A stretch of 64,000 nucleotides of DNA from CAVRIA01 sp963721115. Lineage in GTDB: Bacteria; Desulfobacterota; Binatia; HRBIN30; CADEER01. Each line of letters begins with the position of its first letter. Positions within the stretch are counted from its first letter, which is position 1. A program made the translations under genes and the position numbers. Below the pieces are notes generated by a model, which was not told the DNA's origin, made no database searches, and saw nothing but the letters and a program-made list of their open reading frames with translations. Below, one piece after another: positions 25,583 to 35,951 of the stretch. Where the stretch lies: assembly GCA_963721115.1 (NCBI GenBank), contig CAVRIA010000006.1:248001-312000 (forward strand), read 5' to 3'.

Positions 25583-28500
25583 ATGGGCCGACGTGTGGTT
25601 GGGATAGCGGCGCTGGCGTTGTTGACTCTGATCGCCGCCTGTGGAGGCGGTGGCGGCGGTGGTGGCGGGGGCAGCGGCTCGCAGGCGACTGCGACGGCGA
25701 CCTTACGAGCGGGGGCAAGTCCGACGGCGACCGTTTCGCCGGGCGGCGGCGGTCCCACGGCGACGCCGGGGGAGACCCCGGCCAACCAGGTGTGCGACGC
25801 CACCGGAAGGATCTGCCTGGCGGTGGGCGAGCTCATTCTGCGCACCGACGACGAAACGCCGTTCCTGGTGACTCTGCTCGATCAGTCGAAGCGACCGCTG
25901 GCCGGCGTCCAGGTGACGTTGAGCGACGACGGGCGCGTCGAGCCCAGCGTCGCCGCGGCGACGACGGACGCCAACGGCCAGGTGCGCGGCACCTTGAGGG
26001 CCCTGTTCGGCGGCAACGCAACGCTGACGGCGGCGGCCCCGAGCCAGGGGTTGTCCGTGTTCATCCGCATCGCCGTGCAGGGATCTGCGCAACCGACGGC
26101 GACCGTGACCGCGGGCGGGCCGGGAACCCCGACCCCGACGACGCTTCCGGCGGCCGAGGTGAAGACCATCTTCATGGAGACCGAGCCCTTCTCGATCAGC
26201 GCCGCCAACGGCGGCAAGGTGACCGTCCGCGCCTTCGCCTTCGACCAGAACAACACGCCTCTGAACGGCGTGAACCTTCTTTTCGACTTCTCGCCCAAGG
26301 TCGGCATTCTGCAGCCGATCAACACCCAGACCCACACCATTTCGCGCGTCGTCGACGGCGAGACGGTGATGCAGGACGGCGGTGCCGAGATCCAGATCAC
26401 GATTCCGCCGGGGACGGCCCCGCCGGGAGAGGTGACCGTGACCGCCACGGCGGCGGGCGTAACGGGGACGGTCACCTTCCGCGTCGTCCCCGGCTCGGCC
26501 GAGAAGCCCATCGAGACGGTGCTGATGCAGGTGAGCGACGCGACCTGCGGCTCCGATCGCGGCGGCTCGCTGACCTTGACCGCCATCGTCTTCGACGCCG
26601 ACAACAACCCGGTCAACGGCGTCAACGTCCTCTTCCTGACCCCGATCGGCCAGGTCATCCCGCTGACCGCGACCACGGCGATGATCGGCAATCAGAAGGG
26701 CGAGGCGCAGACCACGCTGAACATTCCCGCCGGCGCCCCGGTGCTGGTCGATGCGGCGGGCAACATCATTCCCTACACGATCCGCGCCCGCACCGGCGGC
26801 ATCGAGGGCACGGTCCAGGTCTTCGTCGTGCCCGGCCGCGAGCCGTGCGGCGGCGCGCAGGGAGGCGAGCTCGGCGAGCCGGCGAGCGTGACCCTGAGCG
26901 CCAGCCCCAACCGCATCCGCGTGCGGGGCTCCGGCGTGCGCGAGCTGAGCGCCGTCAACGCCACGGTGTTCGACCAGAGGGCGAACACCCTGAGCTGCGC
27001 CGAGGTGCGCTTCTCGCTCGACAGCAAGACCACCGCGGCCGGCGCCGCGCTGCTGCCGACCAACCTGAAGGGCGGCTTCTGCTCCGGCGGCGAGGAGACC
27101 TGTGCCCTCACCTGCGCGACCGATTCGGACTGTCCGGGCGATTCGACGTGCATCGCGCACCCCGACGGCGAGTTCACGGTCGTCACCGACCGCGCCGGCA
27201 ACGCCCAGATCCAGCTCCGCTCGGGCACCGGCCTGGGCACGGTCTCGGTTCACGCCGAGGTCCCGTCCGTGCTGACGCCCGACGACCTCACCACGCCCTG
27301 CAGCCAACCCCAGCAATCGGGAGAGCGCTGCATCACCACCACCGGTGACGCCGTGACGGTCACCGCCGGCCTGCCCGGGCACGTCACGCTCGCCATCAAC
27401 AACGCCTCCATCATCACCAACAACGGAACCCTCCTGACCACCATGAGCGCGATCGTCACCGATGCCGACGGCAACACCGTCGAAGACGGCACGCCGGTCT
27501 TCTTCTCCGTCGTTCCGTTCTCCGCCGAGGACGACGTTTCGCTGAGCGTCGGCCTCAACGGCGCCTCGACCACCAACGACGACGCTCCCTGCGACGTCAC
27601 CCAGTACGTCCAGCAGACCGGTATTCCAGTCCAGCCACAGCCGGGCAACGCCATCACCTGCGTGCGCTTCCCGATCGACCGGCAGGGGACCCAGGTGCAG
27701 CTCCGGGCCGAGTCGGCCAACGCCTCGTCCCTCACCCTCATCACGCTGCCGGGAACGGTGGCCGACCTGGTGGCGGCCGTGAACCCGACCAAGGTACAGG
27801 TCACCGAGTCGCAGGGCGCCTCCGCGGTCGTCTCGGCGCTGGTGCGCGACGACAACGGCTCCCCGGTGCGAAACGCCAAGATCACATTCGAAACGACGCC
27901 CGGCGTCGCCACCTTCCGCTCCGAGGTTCCGCAGTTCCTGACCACGGCCCTCACGGACGGCAACGGCATCGCCACGGCGACGATGAGCGTCCCGGCCGGC
28001 ACCGCCGAGGGCGACGTCCCGATCATGGTCTACGGCGGCGGCCTGTCGCGCGCCGCCGGCCGCACGCTGCAGTTGAGCGTGTCCTCCACCCCGCCGGTGG
28101 TCGGCGCCGGCCAGGCGCAGACGATCGTCTTCGAGGGCGCCGCGCCGTCCTCCATCGGTGTGCTCTCGTCCGGTCTGCCTGAGCAGTCCGTCCTCACGTT
28201 CAGCGTGCTTGACAGTAGCAACGATCCCCTCGCCGGCGTTCCGATCTCGTTCTTCGTCAACGGTGTCGGAGGCGAGCAGATCACGCCCTCCGAGGCGACT
28301 ACGGACGAGAACGGCATGGCGACGACCACGGTCAAGAGCGGCACGCGTGCCGCGCCGGTTCAGGTGTCGGCCGCGGTCGACAGAAACGGCGACGGCAGCT
28401 TCGACATCGTCACCCAGTCGACGGCGGTGAACGTCGTCGGCGCGCCGCCGGCCTACGACCGCCTGAGCATGGCGTCCGAGTTCATCAACGTCTCCGGACG

Positions 28501-31500
28501 CGTCTTCTTCGGTATCGAGAGTCAGATCACCGCCTTCCTGAACGACCGCTTCGGCAACGCGGTGCCGCCGGGCACGGTGGTGAACTTCATCACCAACGGT
28601 GCGAGCATCTTCAATCTCGCGCCCAGCGACGCCTCCGGCCGGGCGAGCGGAACGCTGCTCACCGAGGGCGGCGTTCCCGCCGGCGGCATCGTGACCATCC
28701 TCGCCACCACGCGCGGCGAGGAGCCGTTCGTCGACGCCAACGGCAACGGCAAGCACGATGCCGACGAGATCTTCACCGACATTCCCGAGCCCTTCATCGA
28801 CGTGAACGGCAACGGCCGCTTTGATCCGGACAATCCGGACGAGCGCTTCGTCGACACCAACGGCAACGAAGTCTGGGACACCGCGCAGGGGCCGGGGAAG
28901 TGGGACGGCAACGCCCTCATCTGGCACACCATCCCGGTCACCTTCTCCGGCGGCACCCGGGTCTCGCTGCAGCCTTCGAGCTTTAGCATCGCCGACGGCG
29001 GATCGCAGAATTTCACGCTGATCGTCGGTGACGCCGACCACAATCCCCTCGTCGGCGGCTCCACGGTGAGCGTGAGGCTCGTCGGCGACGGCGCCGACCT
29101 GCTGGGCATTCCCGGAGACTTCGTCCTCCCCGATGCCGAGACCTTCGGATCACTGATCCCCGGTCTCAACATGTACACCTTCTCCGTCGCCGACAAAGAG
29201 CTGGGAGCTCCGCCGGCGGCCCAGAACCTCCAGGTGAACGTCACCGTCAGCTCCGACGTCACCGGTACGGCGCCGGGCGGCAACGGCTCCGTTCAGATCA
29301 GCAGCTTCGGCAAGCTCCTGCCGCCCCCGAGCGGCACGCCGCTGCCGACCGCGACGGTTACCGCGACGCCGACGGTCACGGCGACGCCGCCGGCAACCGC
29401 GACCGGCACCGCCACGGCCACGGCCACGGTGACGCCGACGGCGACACAGACGCCGGTGGTTCGTTCCATGTCCTTCGTCAGCGCCCAGCCGCCGGCGATC
29501 GGCGTACGCGGCTCGGGTATCGCCGAGCAGTCGACCCTCACCTTCCGCGTCACCGACGAGCAGGCTCGTCCGGTGCAGGGCGTGGGCGTCACCTTCAGCA
29601 TCGTCGACATCGGCGGCGAGACCATCGCCCCGATGCAGGCCGTCAGCGACGCCGACGGGCTCGTTCGCACCGTGCTGAGCAGCGGTACGCGCACCGCCAG
29701 CGTGCGCATACGCGCCCAGGTGACGGCGCTGCCCAGCATCTTCAGCCAGTCGACCGCCGTCTCCATCTTCGGCGCGCCGCCGGCCTCCGACCGCTTCAGC
29801 ATGGCCGCTCAGTTCCTCAACGTCTCGGGTCGCGTCACGCTGGGCCTCGAGGACACCATCACCGCCTTCCTCAACGACCGCTTCGGCAACGCCGTGCCGG
29901 CGGGCACGGTGGTCAACTTCACCACCAACGGCGCCAGCATCATCAACCAAGCGCCGACCGATGCGAACGGCCGCGCCACGGCGGTGCTCGTGACCGAAGG
30001 CGGATCCATCCCGCCGGACGGCATCGTCCGCGTTCTCGCCGTCACCCGCGGTGAGGAGCCCTTCAACGACACCAACGGCAACGGGGTCTGGAACCAGGGA
30101 GAGACCTTCACCGACGTCCCCGAGCCGTTCATCGACGTCAACGGCAACGGCCAGTACGACGCCGATCAGCCTTTCGAGAGGTTCGTCGATACGAACAACA
30201 ACGGCGTCTGGGACGCCGCCCAGGGAGCCGGCGTGTGGAACGACGACGCGCTCATCTGGGATGTCATCGCCGTGACCTTCTCCGGTTCGACGACCCTGTC
30301 GCTGGAGCCCGCCAGCTTCACCATCCCCGACGGCGGCAGCCAGCTGTTCACCCTCACCGTCGCGGACGACCTCGGCAACCCGCTGGTCGGTGGCACCCAG
30401 GTCAGCATCGCCGTCGACACGCCCGGCAAGCTGGTCGGCATCCCGGACACCTTCACCCTGCCCGACACCGAGACGTTCGGACAGCTCGTCAACGGCGTCA
30501 ACCGCTTCTCCTTCCTGGTCGTCGACAACGACCCGGGCATGGGTGACGCCGACAAGCAGATCGGCGTGACCGTGACCGTCAATTCCTCCGGTCTCCCGGC
30601 CGGCGGCAACGGGTCGACCTCCATCGGCAGCGTCGGTGTGATCCAGCGCGTGCCGGCGCCGACCGACACGCCCACGCTCACGGCGACGGTGCCGCCGACG
30701 GCGACGCGCACCGATACACCGGCGGCAACGCCGGTGGATACCTCCACACCGGCGCCGACGGCGACGCCGACGTTGACCGCGACCACCACGGTCACCGCGA
30801 CCGCGACGGCGACCGAGAAGCCGGCGGCCATCCAGTTCGTCGGCGCCGTGCCCGGAAGCATCGGCGTCCGCCAGTCCGGCCTCACCGAGCAATCGGTGCT
30901 GACCTTCCGTGTCTCCGACGCCCACACCAACCCGGTGGCCGGCGTTCCGGTGACCTTCAGCCTCAACGCCGTCGGCGGCGAGAGCATCACGCCGCCCGAC
31001 GGCGTGACCGACGCGACCGGCCAGGTGAGCACGACGCTCACCAGCGGCACGCGCGCGACGGCCATCCGCGTCACGGCGCGGGCGGACAGCGACGGCAACG
31101 GGTCGCTCGATCTCGCCGCCCAGTCGACCGCGGTCAGCATCCTCGGGGCGCCGCCGGCCCGCAACCGCTTCAGCATCGCACCCAAGCAGCTCAACATTGC
31201 CGGCCGCGTGTCGTTCGGCCTGCAGAACGAGATCAGTGCCTTCGTCAACGACCGCTTCGGCAACGCCGTCCCGCCGGGGACCGCGGTCAACTTCGTGACC
31301 AACGGCGCCAGTGTCGTCGGTCCGAGCCCCACCGACACCAACGGTGTGGCCAAGGCGACGCTGCTGAGCGAGGGCGAGGTGCCGCCGACCGGGATCGTCA
31401 CGGTCATGGGCTTCACCCGCGGCGAGGAGGGCTTCCTCGACAATAACGGCAACGGCGTGTTCGACGACGGCATCGACACGATCTCGACCGATGACGTGCC

Positions 31501-32107
31501 CGAGCCGTACATCGACTTCCGCCCGCTGCCGGTCGGCCTGGCGGCGCTGCTCGGCAAACCGAACGACTCGGCGTGCACCGTGACGGCGCCGAGCCCGTTC
31601 TGCAACAACGCATTCGATCCCGCGGTCCACTTCGAACAGTTCGTCGACGCCGGCGACCTGGACGGGGTGTGGGACACGCAGGGCAGCACCGGCGTGTGGG
31701 ACAACGAGATCCTGGTCTTCGCCTCGGTTCCGGTCACCTTCTCCGGGCCTCTGGTCACGCCGGTCGCCAGCCCGACCTCGTTCGTCATCCCGGACGGCGG
31801 ATCGCAGACGTTCACCCTCGAGGTGCACGACGACCTCATCAACCCGCTGGTCGGCGGATCGACGGTCACAGTCAGCGCCAGCGCCGGAACAGTGGTCGGC
31901 GGCACCATCACCATCCCCGACGGCGAGTCGTTCAACCAGCTCGTCAACGGCCTGACGCGGTTTTCCTTCGTCGTTACCGACGACTCGCCGGGCCAGGGCG
32001 ACGCGGATCAACCGATCACGATCACCGTCGCCGTCACCTCGCAGAACGGCAACGGCGAGTTCATCGTCGCCAGCGGAACGCTGCTGGCGGCGCCCCCTGC
32101 TCCTTAG
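25583..32107 (+). CDS. giant Ig-like repeat surface lipoprotein with calcium-loop modules
   Basis: 2174 residues. Lipobox LIAAC is followed by a poly-Gly stretch. Residues about 70-840 are tandem bacterial Ig-like (Big_1/invasin-like) domains. Then come three long homologous modules (about 842-1239, 1291-1686 and 1744-2169) separated by Thr/Pro linkers such as TATATVTPTATQTP. Each module has an Ig-like part (PEQSVLTFSV type), the block ITAFLNDRFGNAVP, and EF-hand-like loops (DANGNGKHDADE, DTNGNGVWNQGE, DVNGNGQYDADQ). Module 3 has a Cys-containing insert (residues about 1990-2020). ATG 25583 is preceded by GGAGG. Adhesin or surface-layer scaffolding is likely; ligand unknown. Confidence 0.85.
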   Translation: MGRRVVGIAALALLTLIAACGGGGGGGGGGSGSQATATATLRAGASPTATVSPGGGGPTATPGETPANQVCDATGRICLAVGELILRTDDETPFLVTLLDQSKRPLAGVQVTLSDDGRVEPSVAAATTDANGQVRGTLRALFGGNATLTAAAPSQGLSVFIRIAVQGSAQPTATVTAGGPGTPTPTTLPAAEVKTIFMETEPFSISAANGGKVTVRAFAFDQNNTPLNGVNLLFDFSPKVGILQPINTQTHTISRVVDGETVMQDGGAEIQITIPPGTAPPGEVTVTATAAGVTGTVTFRVVPGSAEKPIETVLMQVSDATCGSDRGGSLTLTAIVFDADNNPVNGVNVLFLTPIGQVIPLTATTAMIGNQKGEAQTTLNIPAGAPVLVDAAGNIIPYTIRARTGGIEGTVQVFVVPGREPCGGAQGGELGEPASVTLSASPNRIRVRGSGVRELSAVNATVFDQRANTLSCAEVRFSLDSKTTAAGAALLPTNLKGGFCSGGEETCALTCATDSDCPGDSTCIAHPDGEFTVVTDRAGNAQIQLRSGTGLGTVSVHAEVPSVLTPDDLTTPCSQPQQSGERCITTTGDAVTVTAGLPGHVTLAINNASIITNNGTLLTTMSAIVTDADGNTVEDGTPVFFSVVPFSAEDDVSLSVGLNGASTTNDDAPCDVTQYVQQTGIPVQPQPGNAITCVRFPIDRQGTQVQLRAESANASSLTLITLPGTVADLVAAVNPTKVQVTESQGASAVVSALVRDDNGSPVRNAKITFETTPGVATFRSEVPQFLTTALTDGNGIATATMSVPAGTAEGDVPIMVYGGGLSRAAGRTLQLSVSSTPPVVGAGQAQTIVFEGAAPSSIGVLSSGLPEQSVLTFSVLDSSNDPLAGVPISFFVNGVGGEQITPSEATTDENGMATTTVKSGTRAAPVQVSAAVDRNGDGSFDIVTQSTAVNVVGAPPAYDRLSMASEFINVSGRVFFGIESQITAFLNDRFGNAVPPGTVVNFITNGASIFNLAPSDASGRASGTLLTEGGVPAGGIVTILATTRGEEPFVDANGNGKHDADEIFTDIPEPFIDVNGNGRFDPDNPDERFVDTNGNEVWDTAQGPGKWDGNALIWHTIPVTFSGGTRVSLQPSSFSIADGGSQNFTLIVGDADHNPLVGGSTVSVRLVGDGADLLGIPGDFVLPDAETFGSLIPGLNMYTFSVADKELGAPPAAQNLQVNVTVSSDVTGTAPGGNGSVQISSFGKLLPPPSGTPLPTATVTATPTVTATPPATATGTATATATVTPTATQTPVVRSMSFVSAQPPAIGVRGSGIAEQSTLTFRVTDEQARPVQGVGVTFSIVDIGGETIAPMQAVSDADGLVRTVLSSGTRTASVRIRAQVTALPSIFSQSTAVSIFGAPPASDRFSMAAQFLNVSGRVTLGLEDTITAFLNDRFGNAVPAGTVVNFTTNGASIINQAPTDANGRATAVLVTEGGSIPPDGIVRVLAVTRGEEPFNDTNGNGVWNQGETFTDVPEPFIDVNGNGQYDADQPFERFVDTNNNGVWDAAQGAGVWNDDALIWDVIAVTFSGSTTLSLEPASFTIPDGGSQLFTLTVADDLGNPLVGGTQVSIAVDTPGKLVGIPDTFTLPDTETFGQLVNGVNRFSFLVVDNDPGMGDADKQIGVTVTVNSSGLPAGGNGSTSIGSVGVIQRVPAPTDTPTLTATVPPTATRTDTPAATPVDTSTPAPTATPTLTATTTVTATATATEKPAAIQFVGAVPGSIGVRQSGLTEQSVLTFRVSDAHTNPVAGVPVTFSLNAVGGESITPPDGVTDATGQVSTTLTSGTRATAIRVTARADSDGNGSLDLAAQSTAVSILGAPPARNRFSIAPKQLNIAGRVSFGLQNEISAFVNDRFGNAVPPGTAVNFVTNGASVVGPSPTDTNGVAKATLLSEGEVPPTGIVTVMGFTRGEEGFLDNNGNGVFDDGIDTISTDDVPEPYIDFRPLPVGLAALLGKPNDSACTVTAPSPFCNNAFDPAVHFEQFVDAGDLDGVWDTQGSTGVWDNEILVFASVPVTFSGPLVTPVASPTSFVIPDGGSQTFTLEVHDDLINPLVGGSTVTVSASAGTVVGGTITIPDGESFNQLVNGLTRFSFVVTDDSPGQGDADQPITITVAVTSQNGNGEFIVASGTLLAAPPAP

Positions 32108-32136
32108 CGAAGCTTGGTCACCTCCTCCGCTGACAC

Positions 32137-32183
32137 AAGAGTGCCCCGGCCGGTTTCTACCGACCGGGGCACTCTTGCGTTTT
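32137..32183 (+). terminator. rho-independent terminator after the giant lipoprotein
   Basis: A 17-base stem (AAGAGTGCCCCGGCCGG against CCGACCGGGGCACTCTT, one mismatch) with a six-base loop TTTCTA, followed by GCGTTTT. It starts 30 bases after the stop codon. It is the clearest classical terminator in the window. Confidence 0.85.
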
Positions 32184-32256
32184 GGGCAAGGCTACGGGTG
32201 GCGCGCATCGACTGTCGGGCTTTGCCCATTCATTCGAGCTGTCGGTGCGACGGCGG

Positions 32257-32354
32257 AAGGTTGTTATTGATGAGTTGTTGGGTTGTTGGTTCTTGAATTC
32301 TTGAGGCTCCAACAACCAACAACTCAACAACGAACAACCTGGCAGGGCGGCTGG
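32257..32354. repeat. GTTGTT palindromic repeat, family B copy 1
   Basis: Arms of GAGTTGTTGGGTTGTTGG and CCAACAACTCAACAACGAAC flank a centre with GAATTC and GGCTCC, followed by the tail CAGGGCGGCTGGG. Related copies are at 36501-36592 (same orientation) and 62587-62660 (inverted). This copy lies between convergent genes. Short GGGCTTTGCCCA / GGGCAAAGCC motifs resembling the family A termini flank it at about 32218 and 32364. Confidence 0.7.
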
Positions 32355-32391
32355 GCCGATTGTTGGGCAAAGCCGGTCTATCGCTGAAGCG

Positions 32392-32973
32392 TCATTGGAC
32401 GTAGTACTCCGGTGCGTTTCCCCGCTTCCATTTGATGTTGCAGCCGATGCTCGGGTGCTGGTCGGCCGGTACCGGCTCGCCGGCGAGAACCTTGTCGGCC
32501 GCGGCGCGCAGATCGGCGCCGGTGACCGGCTCGCGGTTGCTCGGGCGGCTGCCGTCGAACTGCCCACGGTAGACCAGGCGGCGATCCCGGTCGAAGAGGA
32601 AAAAGTCCGGCGTGCAGGCGGCGCGGTAGGCCTTCGCGATCTCCTGGGTCTCGTCGTACAGATAGGGGAAGGTGTAGCCGACCGTCTTCTTCTCCTCCGC
32701 CATCCGGTCCGGCGCGTCGGCCGCATAGCTGACGACGTCGTTCGAGTTGATCCCGACCACCGCCACGCCGCGCTTCCGGTACTCCTCGGCGAAGTGGGCG
32801 AGGCCGAAGCGGAGGTGCTTGACGAACGGGCAGTGATTGCACAGGAAGACCACCAAGAGAGCCGGCGCTCCTTCGAAGTCGCCCAGCGACACCATCCGGC
32901 CGTCGGTGTCGGGCAGGCGGAAATCGGGCGCCTTCGATCCCAGATCGACCATCGTCGACGGGGTTTCTGCCAT
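32392..32973 (-). CDS. thioredoxin-fold peroxiredoxin-like protein (PRX_like1 type)
   Basis: 193 residues. The AhpC/TSA fold is clear: GSKAPDFRLPDTDG, VVFLCNHCPFVKH with a CxxC active site, VVGINSNDV, YRAACTPDFFLFD and LVYRGQFDGSRPSN. The NHCPFV motif marks the subfamily often annotated as thioredoxin family protein. A probable thiol reductase or peroxidase without a leader, so cytoplasmic. ATG 32973 is fixed by a near-perfect ribosome site AAGGAGGTGA (32979-32988). Confidence 0.88.
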   Translation of the reverse strand: MAETPSTMVDLGSKAPDFRLPDTDGRMVSLGDFEGAPALLVVFLCNHCPFVKHLRFGLAHFAEEYRKRGVAVVGINSNDVVSYAADAPDRMAEEKKTVGYTFPYLYDETQEIAKAYRAACTPDFFLFDRDRRLVYRGQFDGSRPSNREPVTGADLRAAADKVLAGEPVPADQHPSIGCNIKWKRGNAPEYYVQ

Positions 32974-33085
32974 GTTCGTCACCTCCTTACTCGTGTTTCT
33001 ACCAGCATACTCCACGCGGGTGAGGGCGGGTCAACGTCGGGCCGAACGTCTTGTCCGAACAGGGCGCACAGGGCAGACTACGCGC

Positions 33086-33622
33086 ATGTCCGACGATGTC
33101 GTGGTGAACGGCTCCTTCGTCCGCAAGACTCCCCCCGGCGACAACCGGGACCGCCTGGTGTGTACCGATTGCGGCTACATTCAGTACGAGAACCCCAAGG
33201 TCGTGGTCGGCTCTGTCTGCACGTGGAAGGAAAAGATCCTGCTCTGCCGGCGCGAGATCCCGCCGCGCCGCGGATTCTGGACGCTCCCGGCCGGCTATTT
33301 AGAGACCCGCGAGACTACCGTCGACGGTGCCATGCGCGAGGCGTACGAGGAGGCCTTGGCGCGCATCGAGATCGACGCGTTGCTGGCGGTCTACAACATT
33401 CCGCGCATCAGCCAGATCCAACTGATCTATCGCGCGCGCCTTCTCTCTCCCGACGTGGCCCCCGGCCCGGAGAGCCGGGAAGTGGGCCTGTTCGCCTGGG
33501 AAGGGATTCCTTGGCAGGATCTCGCCTTCCCCACCGTGCGCTGGGCCCTCGGTCACTTCCGCGAGGTCCGCGGCGAGAAGGCCTTCGCCACGCGCAGCAA
33601 TCCCCCTGGGGAAGAAGGATAG
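33086..33622 (+). CDS. Nudix hydrolase with N-terminal CxxC knuckle
   Basis: 178 residues. The Nudix box is GYLETRETTVDGAMREAYEEA, split here as GYLETRE, then TTVDGAM, then REAYEEA, matching GX5EX7REUXEE; the final Gly is Ala. An N-terminal CTDCGYIQYENPKVVVG holds a CxxC that may bind zinc with partner residues. This class usually hydrolyses ADP-ribose, NADH-like or other nucleoside diphosphate derivatives. ATG 33086 is chosen from the family N-terminus. It is divergent from the thioredoxin-like gene. Confidence 0.85.
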   Translation: MSDDVVVNGSFVRKTPPGDNRDRLVCTDCGYIQYENPKVVVGSVCTWKEKILLCRREIPPRRGFWTLPAGYLETRETTVDGAMREAYEEALARIEIDALLAVYNIPRISQIQLIYRARLLSPDVAPGPESREVGLFAWEGIPWQDLAFPTVRWALGHFREVRGEKAFATRSNPPGEEG

Positions 33623-33637
33623 GGGGGCTGAAAAGAT

Positions 33638-33738
33638 AGGTTGTTAGGGGGTTAAGGGGTTAAGGGGTTAAGGGGTTGGACCCCACCCGCAACAGCGTAA
33701 CCGCCTAACCCCTCAACAGCCTTCCTACAACAACCTTC
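33638..33738. repeat. palindromic repeat, family C copy 2
   Basis: Repeated GTTAAGGG units on the left (GGTTAAGGGGTTAAGGGG) and CGCCTAACCCCTCAACAGCC on the right form a long hairpin. It fills the gap between the convergent Nudix and Gly-rich exoprotein genes, like its relative at 16083-16191. Confidence 0.65.
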
Positions 33739-35951
33739 CTACTGCGGGCATCCGTTCAGGGCGCTGTTTACGGCGGCGATCAGCTCGTTGATGGCCACTT
33801 CGCCGTCGCCGTTGAGGTCGAAGGACGGGCAGGAGGCGAGGGGCAGATTGCCGAGCGCGATGTTGACGCCGGTGACCAGCTCGTTGATCGCCACGTCGCC
33901 GCTGCCGTCGCAGTCGCCGGGGCACGGCGGGACCGCGGCGGTGTCGGTCGCGGTGACGGTGGGCGTGTTGGCGGGAGTGCGCGTCTCCGTCACGGTGGGG
34001 GTGTTCGGCGGAGTGGGCGTGATGGTGGGCGTGTCCGTGATCGTCGGCGCGCTCGTGATCGTCGGCGTCTTCGTAATCGTCGGTGTCTCGGTCGGGGTTC
34101 CCGTCACCGAGGGCGTGAGCGTGTGCGTCGGCGTCGGCGTCGGTGGCTCGGTGCAGGGGGGCGGGACCTTCGCGTTCACGCACCCGAGCATCGGATTGCA
34201 GGAGTCTGTGGTGCACATCAGCTCGTCGTTGCAGCTCTGGTCCTCCACCCGGCAGAAGATCGAGCAGCCGTCGCAGCTCAGCGGCGTGGCCATGCCGTCG
34301 TCGCACGTCTCCGGGTATTCGGTGACTCCGTTGCCGCACGTCGGGCAGGGATCGAGGCACGGCGGCGTGATCTGACCCGACATCGTGCAGGTGGCGAGCG
34401 GCGGAAAGGGAAGCCGCCGGCATGACGGAGCCCGTGATCGCCGGGGTCTTGCGGGTAGGGAAGGTCGAACGTGACGGTGCCGTCGGAGCCGTTCGCCTTG
34501 CCGGTCGCCGCCACGGTTCCGTTGATCGTGAGTTGCTCGCGCGTCTTGACCTCGATGTCGCCGCCGTCGACCGCCGTGGCCAGCAGGCTGGTTCCCACCG
34601 CCGACGTGAAGTTGCAGGCAGTCACGTCGGCGATGCCGCCCTCGCCGCAGCAGTCCTGGAAGCATTGGTTGCTGCCGGCGACGTCCAGCTGTGCCGTGCC
34701 GGTGACCGAGACGGAGCCGAACCCGCCGTCGCCGGCGACGAGGCTCAGGCAGCCGCCGAAGTTGCCCTTGCCCTTGCCGCCCGCGTCGACGATGCCGGCG
34801 ATCGAAAGGTTGCGATCGGCGCTGATCTCGACGTCGCCGCCGCCGCCGCCGCCCTCGCCGCCACTGCCGCTGCCGGTGGTCGCGTCGATGACGCCGGTGC
34901 CGGTGATCGTGATGTCGAGGCCGGAGTCGACGCAGATCCCACCGCCGCAGCCGTCGGTGCCGTTGGCCTTGGCCGAGACCGTCTGGGCCAGAGTGATCGA
35001 TCCGCGCGCCAGCACCTCGATCTCGCCGCCGTCGCCGTCGGGTTTGGCGCCGTCGGCCGTGATGGATCCGGCGCCCGGCAGAGAGACGTTCCCACCGTGC
35101 GACTCCACGCAGACGAAGCCGCCACAGCCGCCGGTCTGGAACGTTCCCGTCACCCCGTCCGTGCTCAGTCTTCCCTGAACGGTGAGCGTCTGGCCGGACT
35201 CCAGGTTGATGCAGCCGCCGCCGCCGGCGTCGCTGGCCTGGCGCGCGCTGGCGTCGATGTCCGCGACGGTCAGAGCGCCGCCGGCGATGACGTTGACCGA
35301 GCCGCCGCAGCCGCCCTCGACGGTGATCGGGATGCTGAGTGTGATCGCGCCCTCGGCCGTGATGTCGACGTCGCCGCCTGCCAGACCGTCGTGGCCGCCG
35401 CCGGCGTCGATGCTGCCGCCGGAGCCGGTAACGTTTCCGGCGGCGCGGATGGTGATCGTGCCGCCGTCGGCGTTCCCACTCAGCCTGCCAGCGGAGAGGT
35501 CTGCGTTCAGGATGACGTTGCCGTCGGCGTCGACGATGACGTCGCCGGCGCAGTCACTGGCGTCGACGACGATCGCCGGAGCGCCGCCCTGCACCGCGAA
35601 GTCGCCCGTCGTCTCGATCGTGATCGAGCCGCCCTGGCCGCTGCCGCCGTTCACATTGCCGTCGATGCGGCCGTTGCTGTTGATCGTAAAGGTGGCGGCC
35701 TTGATCGTCACCGTCGCGGCTCCGATGGTCAGGTGGGCGGCCAGTGTCACCTGGCGCGACCCGAAGTCGAGGGTGCAGCCGTCGTTGACGGTGATGGCGG
35801 TGTTGATCGTGCAGGGGGCGCTGCTGGCGGGGCACCCCGAGGCGGCGTTGACGACTTCCTGTGCCGTGCACAGGGCTCGAGCGTCGGACGCCGCTGCCAG
35901 CGCGGCGCAAGCGGCGATGACGGTGAATGCGATCCGCTGGGTTCTCCACAT
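33739..35951 (-). CDS. secreted Gly-rich beta-helix-like protein with C-terminal dockerin-like domain (frameshifted)
   Basis: A signal peptide (MWRTQRIAFTVIAACAALAA) is followed by about 500 residues of short Gly/Asp-rich repeats (GNADGGTITIRAAGNVTGSG type) that suggest a right-handed beta-helix. After a Cys-rich stretch with CGNGVTEYPETCDDG and a Thr/Pro linker comes a dockerin-like pair of EF-hands: DCDGSGDVAINE and DLNGDGEVAINE, each with a helix ending ALN or ALG. The frame breaks between about 34375 and 34470 and is best restored by two one-base corrections through the frame reading AITGSVMPAA. The domain content implies an exoprotein that docks on a cohesin-like partner. Confidence 0.75.

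Noticed and set aside
25703..29041. Very long minus-strand ORF opposite the giant lipoprotein
   Set aside because: It is an antisense shadow: Arg/His/Gly-rich, no domain, and it mirrors the codon bias of the plus-strand gene with clear Ig-like repeats. The same applies to 29150-32011 and 30166-31947.
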